A DNA stretch of 64,000 nt, taken from positions 12,691,077 through 12,755,076 of the forward strand of contig NC_064438.1 in assembly GCF_023343835.1 (NCBI RefSeq). The letters are read 5' to 3'. This stretch comes from Lagopus muta (Eukaryota; Chordata; Aves; Galliformes; Phasianidae). Position numbers and translations under genes: made by a program. Shown here one piece after another: positions 48,491 to 60,433 of the stretch. Below the pieces are notes generated by a model. The model worked only from the letters and a program-made list of their open reading frames with translations. It ran no database searches and was not told the origin of the DNA. The number at the start of each line of letters is the position of its first letter. Within the stretch, counting starts at the first letter, position 1.

Positions 48491-50879
48491 ATGAAACTGT
48501 GAATAACTAATGAGAATATGCTATTGTGATGGAGGCTGGCTGTGGGATGAAGTTAAATATAGCTGCACTGATTTATTATTTTTTTTTAGAAACTATTTAA
48601 TTGCCAGTTTCAGTGAAAGACAGATATTTATCAGCCAGGGTGACTGCTCTGAATTGGACAGCTTTGGATTACTGTATATTTTGCAGTCTTCCCTTTCTCT
48701 CTGCCTGGAGCATAAGTAATACACTTTACTGTATAAACTACAGCACCCATAAGTAATACGCCTGCACATTCCTCCTGGATTTGTGTGCAAGAGCCCAAGG
48801 CCATTTTAAACTTCAGTCTCTTGTTCAAAAACTTGATTACAAGGATGTGAAAACGCTTCTCTCTGATGCTGCCTTTTGAAGACATTTATGATTCAGACGC
48901 ACAAATTAACTTTTGGATGAAAGTGCACTAGAAGCTCTAGCCTAGGAGCAACACCAACCCAGTTTTTATAATCCTGACACACAAAGCTTTAATATAAGCC
49001 TGCAGAATAAACAAAATTTATCTATAGAAAAAATTAGGCAACCACAGTTGTAATCCAGGGAATTTCCAGCAGGTTAGTATTAATCTGTAAAGGGCCTATG
49101 GCCTGAAATGCAAAATTGAACCTCTAATTCCTGGGAAGTTATTGTCTGTGATGGATATTGCTGCTGAACAATGAACAACAGGAAGGCTCTTAAAGAATTC
49201 TGGGCTTTTAATTTCTCTTTTTTTTTTTTTCAGCATGTGAACTCCCAAATTCTGGCATGAATCTGCAACTCATTGCTGTCCAGCTCTTTCCTGTGGTCTG
49301 CATGGCTAGCATTCAACCAGCACATGCTGTGAAGACCAGAGGCCCTGATCCAAGGAAGCTCTCAGACACATGTGACCTTTTTTCTCTGCAGAGCTCTCAA
49401 AATGTAATTAGAATAGCTGGGAATATTTATCCAGTTATTTTAAACAGTCCCAAGCAGATGAATATTTCTTCAGTTGGTACACACACAAAAGTTTACTACC
49501 ATTTTTTTCAATGAATCAGATGAAAATTGTGCTTCTGTTTTTTTGTTTTGTTTTGTTTTTGTTTTTTTGTTTTTGTTTTCTTTTGTTTTGTCTTGGTTTT
49601 GTTTTTGTTTTTTGTTACAAAAAATTACACTTTTTAGTGCCTTATGTTTCTTGGCATTTCATACTGTGGCCATCTTCAGTGTATCTGAGCTTATTCAGCT
49701 ACCAGTGAATCCTGATTGCTCACTTTTTGGGTGCAGGCAGCATCATATTGCTGTCTGCATATGTTTTGCAGGCAAGAAATTCTTCTGGAAAGGAGTTAGT
49801 CCTTTGAGGTCTACTAACAGTAAGCATTGTACCCTAAAATAGTAACAAACTTCCCCACTCTTTCTATTCCAGCTGAACTTCACCGAATAAGGAACTATGG
49901 CAAAAGCAATGCCACAGTTACAATTAAATACATACATTTAAGTTCTATTCAATCATAGAACTACTCCACTTTGCTACACATAAATTTCTTTGTTCCTTAT
50001 GACTCTGTGTGCTTCAGCAATGAGACTTTCTCCCAGAACTTCGTAGGCCTTCTCTGCTGGGTACTGGACATAGGAGTAGCTGTGAGAACTCAGCCACAAG
50101 TATTGCATGAGAAAGTGATCATCATAAACTCTGCATGAAAAGAGGACACTCAGAGTTTGGAGACGATAACACCAACTTCAGGATTCTTATAAATCTGAAC
50201 AGGTCAGAATCCCAATTCTTGCTGTCTCAATGCATTTCGTTTTTAATGTCCCTCCTCAGGGCGAGATGTCACTGCTGATTAAATCAGCAGAAAGATTCCC
50301 ACTGAATTTTGGGGGTAGCCTGCTCAGTTGGTAGGTTGTTATACTGGAAAGGCATGCAATTAAAAATGCCACAGTGTTCTCACTCTCAAAACTGAGGATG
50401 ACCAAGTACAATTGCTCAAGTGAGGTTGCGCAGCGTAACCGGGATCTGAAGCTGTCACGGTGGCTGGTTGGTTGTATTTTAGATGCAAGTGAAACTCTGC
50501 CCAGGCAGAAGCTACAGTTCAGCAATTTAGAGCCACCGGGGCTCTTTGCAGGCACACCAGGGGTTTTGAGTTAAAGGTGTAATTTCCAAATTGTAGGGTT
50601 TGATCTGGTGAGGTAACCTCAGCATAACAACTTCACCGCAGCCAGTGAGACTTCTGGCAGCTGTGTGGTTCATCAGAAGAGTCGTCAGCCAAACAGTAAT
50701 TCCCAGGTGCCTTGTGCTGAATGGATGGGATAGATAAGATGCTTTATGAATGGATTGCATATAGTGCTTATTTCCTTACTTGAGCGTGCCCCGACGATTT
50801 TACAAATAATTGGCTATTTCCCCCTAGTCTTATCGGTATGCAGGTATGTCCTGCCCCGGCATCAATTCCAAACTTGCGA
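48491..50879. other. Stretch upstream of the CpG island; (TTTTG)n-like tract
   Basis: A T-rich tract of TTTTG-like units occupies about 49538-49615 and produces an artificial Phe-rich frame. A strong T run followed by CAG at 49218-49233 looks like a splice acceptor, but the sequence after it (to about 49392) has no recognisable coding content. CpG frequency begins to rise at about 50750-50880. Confidence 0.5.
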
Positions 50880-52200
50880 GGAAATACAGACAGCGTTCCC
50901 ATAATCAAAGGTACGCGACGTGAACTGTCCTCGCCTCCCGCCTTCTCTCATCTGAAATGAATGAACAGCACAAGAAACCCGGGCAGTAAGGGAGGTGATA
51001 ACCGAGTGACGGGGCTCAGCACGCGGACAGGATGCAGACAGCTTTCGCAGGGGTCCGTCCGTCCCGCAGTGGTATGGGATGCCGGGAGGAGGGGCATTTA
51101 GGCCGCGGGGAGGCGGCCCTTCCCGCCGCCGGCCGCCCCGCTCGCCCCCACAGCCCGCCCCGCGCAGGGCTTCCCCCGGGCGGCGGCGGCTCCCGGCCCC
51201 GCCCTCGGCCGCGCAGCGCTAGGGGGAGGGCGCGCCGCCACCGCCACCGCCTGGGAGGGCGGCGCAAGGGTGGTTCGCCGGGCGGTGCGGGGCGCGCGGT
51301 CCGGCCATGTCTCCGGGGGAGGCGGCGTCGGGCTGAGCGGCCGTGCGCGCGGCGGGGAGCGATCTCCGCTACCATGAGGCGGCTGCCGCTGCTCCCGCCT
51401 TTCCCTCTGCTGCTGCCGCCGCTGCTGCTGCTGCTGCTGCCCGCCGAGGTGAGACCGCGGCTCGGGGGCCGTCCGGGCGGGGCGCAGCCCGAGCGCCGCA
51501 CCTGCCCCCGCGGAGAGGCCCGCGGCCGGCGGGCAGGTGTGCGGGCGGCTCGGGCTTTGTCCCGCCGGGGCCGCCCGCGGAGAGGCCGGGGGGCGCCGCG
51601 GGGCGGGCCGGCGCTCACCTGGAGCCGGCGGCGGCCTCTCGGCGGGGTCCGAGCCCCGCCCGGCATCGCGCTGAGCGGCGGCCGCCCGCCGGCACCGGCG
51701 GGGATGCGGAGGAGGCGGGAGTCGGCGGAGCGCGCTGCGGGCGTTCGCCTCACCTCTCCGGCGGCTGCGTTACGGACGGCGGGGAGACGGCTGCCGTCCT
51801 CTCGCTCGGTATCGCAGCCCGCTCCGGTCGCGAGCCCGCTGCTTAATCAGCGATGTCGTTCGCTCTTCTCCCATGCCGGCGGTGCGCGTCTTTCAGCGGT
51901 GATTTGGGGGTATTCCGCAGACAAATGGTGCCGGGAGACGGAAGGAGGGACCTGGCGGCGTCGGGCTGCGGGTCGGTCCGAGGCCTCCCTCAGCACGGTG
52001 CTGTGCTTCAGGCCTCCTCCCTCGGTGCCGGAGCGCGCACGGACCTCTCTTCCAACAGCACCTTTTGGTGATGTGAGTCGTGGTCCCTTGCCAGGCCCAT
52101 CGCGGCTTGGCACAGACCTTTGCCCCGCACTCTTCCCAGCTGATGACTTTCTAACGTTGGCACTGTGACCGCTGCAAACTCTGATGTTTTAGGGATCACT
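50880..52200. promoter_or_regulatory. CpG island promoter
   Basis: About 1.3 kb is very GC-rich with dense CpG, sharply different from the AT-rich flanks. Sp1-type GC boxes are visible near 51154-51162 and 51197-51204. There is no TATA box at a convincing place, which is usual for CpG-island promoters. The likely first coding exon on the + strand (51374-51448) lies in its middle, so the transcription start is probably upstream of 51374, roughly in the 51100-51350 range. Divergent transcription to the left is possible. Confidence 0.85.
51374..51448 (+). CDS. First coding exon encoding a signal peptide (partial gene, product unidentified)
   Basis: The ATG at 51374 has an A at -3 (ACCATGA). It opens 25 codons that begin MRRLPLLPPF and continue as a run of leucines and prolines ending PAE. 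Two arginines followed by a long hydrophobic core are what a secretory signal peptide or signal anchor looks like. The exon stops in phase 0 at GAG|GTGAGA, a good splice donor at 51449. I chose this start because it gives a compact signal peptide. The same frame is open upstream to an ATG at 51032 and downstream to 52168, but that is expected from the GC content. The six consecutive CTG codons could vary in length. Many receptors and secreted proteins have a first exon of this kind, and I cannot tell which gene it is. Confidence 0.6.
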
Positions 52201-54102
52201 GAACTTCTGCTTCCAGAAATGTTGGCTGGGCTGCTTTGCCGCAACAGCTTCTTCTACAGAAGCGTGAGCACGTTGGGTACCGACCAGAGTGCTTGGTAAT
52301 GTGTGGTGACAGTTCCCCCCGGCTTATATTTCAGTCCCACCCTGACAGTCACAGAACAAGATGATACCACTGCTCTATTTTAGGTATTTTTTCCCCAGTC
52401 TCACATTGGTACCAGTTCAGGATTACAGACAGTGTGTATCCTAGATCACTGCTTCCTCCTTGTGTTTCATTCAGCTTGAGCATCTTGCTCTGTAGTAGAT
52501 GATGGAACACTGTAGTTCTATCTCTGCTTTGCTGTTGCACTAAGCCTGGAAATCCTGCTGTGGTCTGACAGTGCTGAAGTCGACAGGTTTTGACATCCTT
52601 GGTTATGATGTTAGGCATGTACCTGTGAACATGAAGGCTCGTGCCAGGAGTCCTCTTGCCAGACCTGCCCTCTTGATGCTGGTCAGCACCTTAGGAAGTT
52701 TTCATCCTCAGGAGCAACTGCTTGGTCTCCTGTGGGAGATGGGGGGGAAAGTCCCTTAAGGCTTGGAACTAAGTCCTTGCTGATGGCATGGTTGTGAGAA
52801 ATCACTCACCTGTTTGAAATACCTTAATTTCAATCTGGCATTTGTAGCTGGGAGAGGGGTGGCTTGTGTGGAAAAAATGCATGTTAGACTTATATAATCC
52901 ATTAATGCTGACAATAAGGGTGCAGAACAAAACTTTGGAGAGCATGATTGCTCGATGCATGGTTGGTTTTGCTGCCTGTTCCATCCAAGTGCCGCTCATG
53001 CGGCTTTGTCCTCTAAAAGTCAGGATGGCATCTAATAGCGCATAGTCTTTCTCCATGTGGTTGGGTTCTTGGCACAGCTTGAGACAGATGTCTGAGCTGG
53101 CTGATGTCATTCATGGTGTGCTGTTTGTGCAGGTGTGGGGATGTGGCCTGGGGCTACCTGGGGAGTTACCCAGCTGATGGCTGAGGAAGGCAGCAGCTGG
53201 TGGGACCGTCAGGCACGTGCCATGAGCAGGCTTCACGCGTTGCCACTGAGAACTTCCTCCTTGTCTACAGCCTCCCTGCCAGCCCACGAGAGGAAAGGCA
53301 GCGAGTCGGATGGCTCAGCTGGATCTGGCCTCCACGTTTCCTCAGATGACAGTGGTGGGTTGATAAGGGGACAGCACTCCTAACACAGACAGCATTGTCG
53401 GCCCAACGCACGCGAGGGCCAGGAAACATCCCGCGCTGTGGAATGGCTGTGTCATAGCAGTTCCTTGGTGGTGTGACAGGCATATGATCTTTCTGTGGTG
53501 TCTTATACTCCAGGATAAGCATCTTCCCTATTTTTTTTCTTTCTTAAAAAGTTACAAAGTAATGGCCAAGGTTGGAATTTCTTAAAACTAAAAGCAAAAG
53601 AAAGGTATCTTGCTTTTGCTTTCGTGGGAGCTAGTGATTTGAAAATGGTCCTGTTAGTGATATGGCAACATAACATTCATTGCTCAAAAGTAGCAGACTT
53701 TTAAGCTCCAGCATTTTTGTTTTTTGTTTGTTTGGGATTATAAATACCTTTTATGCAGGCCTCATCGGCCTGTTCTTACAGCGTATTCCCTGCAGATACT
53801 CTCAGTGATGCTGCATGAGACCATTGCATAGGACTATGATTTAATTGCTGATCTAAATTTTCAGCTGAGGGATTTAAATGAAGCACCATTGTGTTAAAAT
53901 GTGCACTTGCTATGCATGTGTTGCACATCAGCATTTCTTTCTGCTGTATATTGATTGTTGTTAATCATCCTTGTTGATTCTTCTCCTAGATGGAAATCTA
54001 CCTTTTAGTTTTGTACAATTGTTCTAGGTAATCCTCATCGCATGAAAGAAAAACATGTTAAAAATAAGTGCTCTTTATGAAAATATTTAGCAAATGTTTT
54101 GT
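52201..54102. other. Putative first intron, 5' part; nothing further recognised
   Basis: Composition returns to normal after the CpG island. The small frames here (for example 52349-52618 and 52802-53110, both minus) have no domain. No repeat is visible until the tract at 54103. Confidence 0.5.
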
Positions 54103-54164
54103 CATAGTTTTATAGTTTTATAGTTTATAGTTTATAGTTTATACTTTATAGTTTATAGTCATAG
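54103..54164. repeat. (TTTATAG)n heptanucleotide repeat
   Basis: About eight imperfect copies of a 7-base unit TTTATAG, some with an extra T, run up to shortly before the CR1 fragment at 54180. Its placement next to the 5' truncation point of that fragment may be coincidence. Confidence 0.9.
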
Positions 54165-54179
54165 ATAAAAATCTATGCC

Positions 54180-54325
54180 CCATCCCTGGAGGCATTCAAG
54201 GCCAGGCTGGATGTGGCTCCGAGCAGCCTGGTCTGGTGGTTGGTGACCTGCACATAGCAGGGGGTTGAAACAGAAGATCATTGTGGTGCTTTTCAACCCA
54301 GGGCATTCTATGATTCTATGATACC
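54180..54325 (+). mobile_element. CR1 3' fragment, about 145 bases
   Basis: CCCATCCCTGGAGGCATTCA, AGGCCAGGCTGGATGTGGCT, then CAGCCTGGTCTGGTGGTTGG and the tail ATTCTATGATTCTATGATA form a well-preserved CR1 3' end in + orientation. The intact tail and low divergence suggest a relatively young insertion into the putative intron. Confidence 0.95.
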
Positions 54326-57300
54326 TATGGCTCATTTAGAGTAAAAGAGTAAAGCTTGAGAAGTGTAAGGCTGCCTACCTGCTGCTGTGGACAGACTCCC
54401 GAAGTAAAACCTTTAACTACCACCATTAGCACACAGCTCTGGGCATCCCTGGTCTGGAGACCTGAGCACGTCTGGAGCCAGGCTGTGTAGAGCAGAATGA
54501 GAAGCTGTGGCTGTGAACTGTGCTCACTTGTGTCAGAGGAGCTTGAAAATGTACTTATCTGTCAGGACAAGTTGTTTTCTGTGCTGACTGATGGTTGATG
54601 CTGAAATGCACTTCCATTCTTGTACTGTGCCACAGCATAGCTTTGTTTCAAGATCTTCTGTACATTCAGAACAAGAATAGACAGTGTGATCACCTTCTGC
54701 AGTACATAATAAAGGTGCTGTTTTCCACGTGGCTTGGATATACGCAGTGCCTGCATCTTGCAGCACACTCAATTGGATTCCAGTACTTGGGTTTTAGTCT
54801 CCAGCCAGCCACACACAGCAAAATATCATCTTCTGCATATTTGAGATCTGAATTCAGGCCCACAGTGGAAATGTTGTCTGTGCAAACAGCCACGCTATTA
54901 TTAGTACTTCCTCAATTATGTGAGCTACATGCCAGTCTTTGTTGAGGTTTTTCATGGCATGTAAATTTTTTTGGTTGGAGCTACTAAATATGAGAGAGAG
55001 AAATTGCTACTGTTTCAAATTTTTTGGTTGCTTACTGTGTAAGGCTGGATTTTACTAATCCATACCATTTTAATTTGTGCACCTCCATCTTCCTACTAAA
55101 ATTACAGTGTATGATAGGATGAGCATTTCGACGAAATTGGGAACTAGGAATTTTGATGTTTTTGGGCATGAAACCCATCTCAAATCTTTTTTTTTTTTCC
55201 TTGCTTCCTTGCTTATTTAAAAGAAAATTCTTTCTGTGAGCAAAGCCATTGAAACAGCCAGTTGCTGCACAGCTGGTTGCTAGCCTGATGTGACTGCTTT
55301 TTGTCAGACTCCAAAATTTGAATCTAAATAGTACCCTGAACATCATTGAAGGTCACTGCGAGGATAAGAGGAGCTAGCTGATTTTTCTTCAGCAGAAAGA
55401 GCCTACTGCTAGAGAAAGAGATCCTTGCCTTAAATAGAGCCATCAGTAGGAAATTAGATTTCAGCAGGAGATGACTGCAGAGGAGGACTTCAATTGTGAT
55501 GGGATACAGCAAGTTAGTGTAGGTGAGCGTGTGCTAATGCAGAACGTTAGAAAGCTACATGTGGGGAAGGAGGTGATCAGGCATGTGCAGGAAGAGAAGG
55601 ACAAAACAGATGCACTGCTCTGGAAAACTGCACCAAGGCTTTTCTCTGAGTGCTTCCCAGCTGTTTCCAAACGTATCTGCAGCTAACCAGGCTCCTGTTA
55701 ATCCAAAATTGCAGGAGAAAATCCAAGATCAAGTGGGAAAGGTCTTTCTGTAATCCAGCAAAGGACAGACACATACATGTGGTTGAAACTGAGTTGGATC
55801 AATGAAGTCATGGCTTATTTAGTTATCTTCTGAGCTGCTGGTGGCTGAAAAGGCAGGCAACACAAAACTGCAGCAGTCGCAGTCTGATGCTGTTGGTATT
55901 TGGAACCTCACTGAATGTTTTTATGGTTGTTTTCCTACTGCCACCAGCCAATTAGAAGAACCTGTAGTGATTAGAAACCTGTAGTGCAACTGTCACTCTT
56001 TTCCCACTGAGATACTCTGGGCCATATGAGAAAGCCTCTGTCTCCACCTGCAGAAATTAGATATGTAACAGAAAGAAAAAGAAACTGTGCTTTCATCTGC
56101 ATCTCAGAGTAGTGGAAATTGTAACTACAGCTAGATATAGAAGTAGGAACCCCAGCTGGCACCTGCTGGGGTACCAGACCTGTGGGGGCTGTAACTGGTC
56201 TTTGCTTAACTGTGCTCCATTTGTGGGCAAGAAGACTAAAGCCTGCATCTGGAGTGAGCCCTGTGCTGGGGCACATCAAGAAGTTTCCCTCTTCCCTTTC
56301 TTTGTCTTCTTCTACCTCCCTTTTGTGTGCTTTTGTTTGGTATGCTTCTGCCTTTTCTAACTGACTCATACGGTTTTAGCCCAACTAAATGAGTAAAAGA
56401 AATGCCCAGAATGTCACTGATGAGTTCTCAACGTACGCAATGTTTTGGTTGCATCTCTTAAAAAAATGTTGGGGTTTTCTGTTTTCTTTATTGGAAAGAC
56501 TTTGTGGTCTTTTGGTTGATTGGTTTGGTTTTGTGGTGTGCAGGACAGTGCCGTCTGCATACCGTAGTACTGTTTTCTTCTTACTGTGTGCCATATGGGC
56601 CAGAGACAGAGCATAAGGAATAATGTATGTGAAATTCCACCCCCGCTAAAGGTAAGAAACTTTTGCTTCTGGGCCTATAAAATCATGAAGGAAAGACCTG
56701 ACCTTTGGTCTGAAGCTTTATTGTAAATTGTGGCCTGTTTATTGTAGCCTGGTAAACAGATGCAGTCTCTTAGCTCTCTTGTTTGAGAGAGGGGGGCATC
56801 TGGTCCTGCCTCTGTGTGTTGCTCTCACCTGAGCCTGAAGGTGCTGCAGCTCTGCTGCCTCTGCTCAGGTGAGGGATGAGATAGAGCTGTCTGAGAGCTT
56901 TTTCTTGTTCGGATTTTATAATTTGTATCTAAAACACAGATGATTCTGTGACGAGGTGCCTTCTCAGATTAATTATTTACTTCCTTTTGGCGGTATTCTC
57001 AGAGGTTGATTTTGTTACCTGCCAGCCTGCAAAGAGTTGCAAGTTGAGCCGAGCCTCGTCAGGAGTGCTGCCTACAAAGGGGTTATTTGTGAAAGGCAGC
57101 TTTTGTGAAAAGTCAGCCCATTCCTGTTACTGGGGAACGTAGCTTGGAACATGTTCTGAGGGCTTCAAGTGTGTCTTCTAGTGCCTCTGCTCATATTGCT
57201 TCAGTGGGATTATTTTATGCTGCATATCGAGATGAATCTTTTGTTGTTTTAGGACATGTTATTATGGGTGGGTGGTAAGACGGGACGATCCATACGTCTA

Positions 57301-57630
57301 TGAAGAGCCCTGGTCAAGGTTATGCCAACACAGCTCTTGCTTGTTTGCTGATGGTTTGTCTCTGCAGAGGGAGGTGGCTCTGGAGAGTGCTTCTCACAGG
57401 AATGTAGGTGACTTTTGTTTTTTCATTCCCCATTACTGTGCAGGTTAAGCTGAGCTCTCATTATTTCCTCATGTGCTTTGATTCTGTTAGCTTAGAGCAT
57501 TTTAATACATTTCCATGTTTATTTTCTTAGGTACACACATGAGCAGGTCACTACTGGGCACGTCTATACCTGCATACCTGATTTTGAGTCTTTGCTTTCA
57601 AATTATGATTTCTAAAGTCTCTGTCCCTGG
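54326..57630. other. Putative intron sequence, no gene or repeat recognised
   Basis: Unique sequence with a T12 run at about 55187-55198. Open frames at 54595-54945 and 55971-56369 are around 115 to 130 codons, with no domain and no consistent splice sites. Confidence 0.5.
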
Positions 57631-57820
57631 AATCGTAGAATCATAGAATGGCCTGGGTTAAAAAGGACCACAGTGATCATCTAATTTCAACCTCCTGCTA
57701 TGTGCAGGTCACCAACCACCAGACCAGGCTGCCCAGAGCCACATCCAGCCTGGCCTTCAATGCCTCCAGGGATGGGGCATCCACAGCCTCCTTGGGCAAC
57801 CTGTTCCAGTGCCTCACCAG
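57631..57820 (-). mobile_element. CR1 3' fragment, about 190 bases
   Basis: The + strand reads AATCGTAGAATCATAGAATG, then CACCAACCACCAGACCAGGC, ATGGGGCATCCACAGCCTCC and CTTGGGCAACCTGTTCCAGT. This is the complement of a CR1 3' end, well preserved and non-coding. The same subfamily is seen at 25583, 35577 and 60803. Confidence 0.95.
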
Positions 57821-59095
57821 AGCCCAGCAAAGGGCAAGTGGGTGCCCAGGATCGGTTTGGGAATGCTCTGCTCTCCCTCTGAGACAGGAGGTTGCTACCA
57901 AGTTGACGGGACAGGGGGCTGGGGCCAAAGAAAGGTATAGCTGGCTGTTGGGGTGCACCAGTCTATGTAAACAGCATTTTGTGTGCTGGCAGCCCTCTTG
58001 ACATCAAAACATAGCTTTGGCTGAGAAAGCACTGAGCTTTCTCTACCCTCTGTGGTGCAGGCGGAAGATGTGCATGTTGGTTTTGCCATAGCAGAGTGTA
58101 GCTGTGTGACTCAGCCCTGCACAGCGTTGGGTGTGCCAAGGTTTCAGCACACTTTTGAACGTTAAACTGTGACGCTGTGAAGAAAACCAGCATGAGGGGA
58201 AAAACACGGGTGCCTGTGGTAGGCATTACATCTACGTATGCGAAATTGTGTTGTGTCAGTAAGGAAGTTTAACGGCAACCTGGGTTTTCCTTCTCCTGTG
58301 ATTGTGCTCAGTTGTTCTCACTCATACCGTGGGAGCTTTATGTACTTACAGATAATCAAAGAGGAAATAAAATGTTGTTAAATCGGCAGGATCCTTTTAC
58401 GACATGAAATTTAGCTTTTATTATTTTTCTCCAGTGAGAACAAGCATAGGCATCCTCATGTTTTCTTGATGCCGCCTGTATAATCATCCATCTATAACAG
58501 AATGTAGACGTAGAGGATTATTGGCAGCATATGGCTTCTCTGATATGTGAATTACGTTTTCTAAATCCTGGTTTTCTTTCAGCCTCCTTGCAGGATCAGA
58601 CACTTCCAGTAGCAGGCTTAGAGCTCCATACAAAATAACATCATTGCTTCGGGTCGTGATACCAGTGCAGTGTCTTTTTGCAAAGCAGACTGTACCTGAT
58701 TAACTGAGTTTCCCTTTCTATAGATGTGTAGTTTAATGCAGTTCTCCTCCCACGGTCCCTAATCTTCAACAAAACAAAAACCAACCAAACAAAAAAAAAG
58801 GCCTTTCTTTGGGGAAGTTCATCGTCTTTATTTCAGTTTGCATAATTCTTTCTGAGGGGAATTCACCTCTGCAGTGTAGCTCTGCACAGCTGGGCACCAG
58901 AGGAAATAAGCAGCACAGTGCTGAGGTCAGGATCTAGCCTTTCTAGCTGCCATGCAGCAGGCACATGAGTTAGACTCAGATTGCAACGGATATATCTGAC
59001 CACTGGAGAAAGGAGACCGAGATCTGTCGCATGAGATAGACAACATGACTATCTGCAGAATCAAAATACTTTCCTCTTTCGGACTCTGTGGTTTG
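57821..59095. other. Putative intron sequence, nothing recognised
   Basis: Unique sequence. A low-complexity run AACCAACCAAACAAAAAAAA near 58778-58799 also occurs near 46460-46481, but this is short and probably coincidental. Confidence 0.5.
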
Positions 59096-59172
59096 AATCA
59101 TAGAATCATAGCATCGCTAAGGTTGGGAAAGACCTCTAAGATCATCGAGTCCAACCATCCACCTCTCAGCAT
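59096..59172 (-). mobile_element. CR1 3' end, about 75 bases
   Basis: AATCATAGAATCATAGCATC, then AAGGTTGGGAAAGACCTCTA and ATCATCGAGTCCAACCATCC, is the complement of the extreme 3' end of a CR1 subfamily different from its neighbours at 57631 and 60803. Confidence 0.92.
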
Positions 59173-60303
59173 CCAATTTCTGGAAATATTTCTGAGATGA
59201 AAAACAAGGAAGGTGTTTTTATTTAAATGCCTAATAGACAGGATGGTTATTTTTTTCTAATGAACTTTGAACCAGTTCTGAAATTCTCCTTTCAACGAAC
59301 TGAAAGCGCGCTGTTAAATTGAATGTGTTCTTTTGAGTTATCAGTCATAAATTAATTGATCCATTCATATTGTCACATCTGCATCAAAATATTACAAACT
59401 GTTTTGAAGTTCATGCAAAGCATTCGTACACACTGGTATTATGAATGTGTTAACTCGAGTTCCATTTTAAAACATGACTGTGGAGAAGGACAAGTGTAAG
59501 ATCTGGAATTAGATCTGTTGGCTCTTTGTCCTTTCATCTCTGTGACAATACAGGTAATTGTATGCATTTAATAAATCTCAACAATACTTTCCTTTGTCTC
59601 TGTTTAAAAAAAATCCTTTTGTCTGTGCCTTTTATCAAGGACTTCATTTGAAGATGTTAAAACTGGGGGGAGATATTTAGAAATAGAAAAGCTAAGCAGC
59701 CGATGTATAAAGAAAATTTGCTTTGAATCCATTTGCAAAAAGGCATCTTTTCCAGCTGAACAATTACAGATGAAATATTGTTCTAAAGAGTTCAGCTATT
59801 CCTTTATAAGATTTTAATGGCCAGTGTCCTCCGGCGTCGCATCAGTGTGTTTGTATCTCGTCGTCTCTTTCTCCAGTTGTAATTGGCTTTTCTATTGCTG
59901 GAAGGTAGCTGGTGTAAAAATATGAATGTTTTAACACGGGGTATTTTTATGTGGATTTGAGACGATGTAATGAAGGCATAATTGCTTCTGTGCCTTTATT
60001 GTGAGCACGTGCCTGATGCCTCTGCGGCGCTGCGAGTTCTGATCTCCGCTTTGCGCTCCAAGTAAAAGATCATCATTAAAGCAGCTACTAACAAGGTTCT
60101 GTATTCGTGAAATGAAAGCTTAAAAATGCTTGGGGGAAAAAAAAGAAGTCGTTATCGTTAACTAACTTTTTAATCGTATAGCCTGCTTTAAAAAATCTCC
60201 TCAACCAGGCCATGTATGCTGTTGATGATTATAGCACAGAATTAGTTTATTGTTTTCTGTACTAGGCAAACTTTCTTTTTCTTTCTTGCTTGCAATATTT
60301 CAG
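59173..60303. other. Repeat-free intron block resembling conserved non-coding DNA
   Basis: The block has no transposon. Two parts, about 59260-59480 and 59810-60180, are AT-rich yet keep isolated CpGs (for example in CCGGCGTCGCATC and TCTCGTCGTCTC) and contain homeodomain-type cores such as TAATTG and ATTAAT. That look is typical of developmental enhancers or other conserved elements in vertebrate introns. Conservation is inferred from texture only. Confidence 0.35.
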
Positions 60304-60433
60304 AAAGTACTGGCACTGCTAGTGAGAGTGTACGCGCTGAGCTCTAGCCAGCAGCAAATATTTGCAGGTGGATGCAATATCTGGAACCGCCTTAAGCGGT
60401 ACTCATTTCCCACTACTACAAGACAGACCTATG
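60304..60433 (+). CDS. Weak candidate internal exon
   Basis: A T-rich stretch and TTTCAG end at 60303. The following 130 bases are open in phase 0, which matches the phase of the exon at 51374-51448, and end at ATG|GTATGT, a good donor. The peptide starts KVLALLVRVYALSSS and later reads CNIWNRLKRYSF. It has one Cys and no domain I recognise. The segment keeps several CpGs in an AT-rich setting. It could be a real second exon, a non-coding exon, or chance. An open frame of only 43 codons is weak evidence. Confidence 0.22.

Noticed and set aside
49218..49392. T-run plus CAG acceptor and a later CTGCAG
   Set aside because: A strong-looking acceptor alone is common by chance in T-rich DNA; no donor or coding pattern agrees with it.
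49474..49842. A Phe-rich frame
   Set aside because: It comes from the TTTTG-like low-complexity tract at 49538-49615.
51016..51753. A 245-codon minus-strand open frame in the CpG island
   Set aside because: It is the antisense shadow of the same GC-rich block, rich in Arg, Pro and Gly, with no recognisable domain.
51032..52168. A 378-codon open frame on the + strand through the CpG island
   Set aside because: It is open because the sequence is GC-rich and stop codons are rare. It runs straight through a good splice donor at 51449 and has an arginine-, proline- and glycine-rich composition with no domain.
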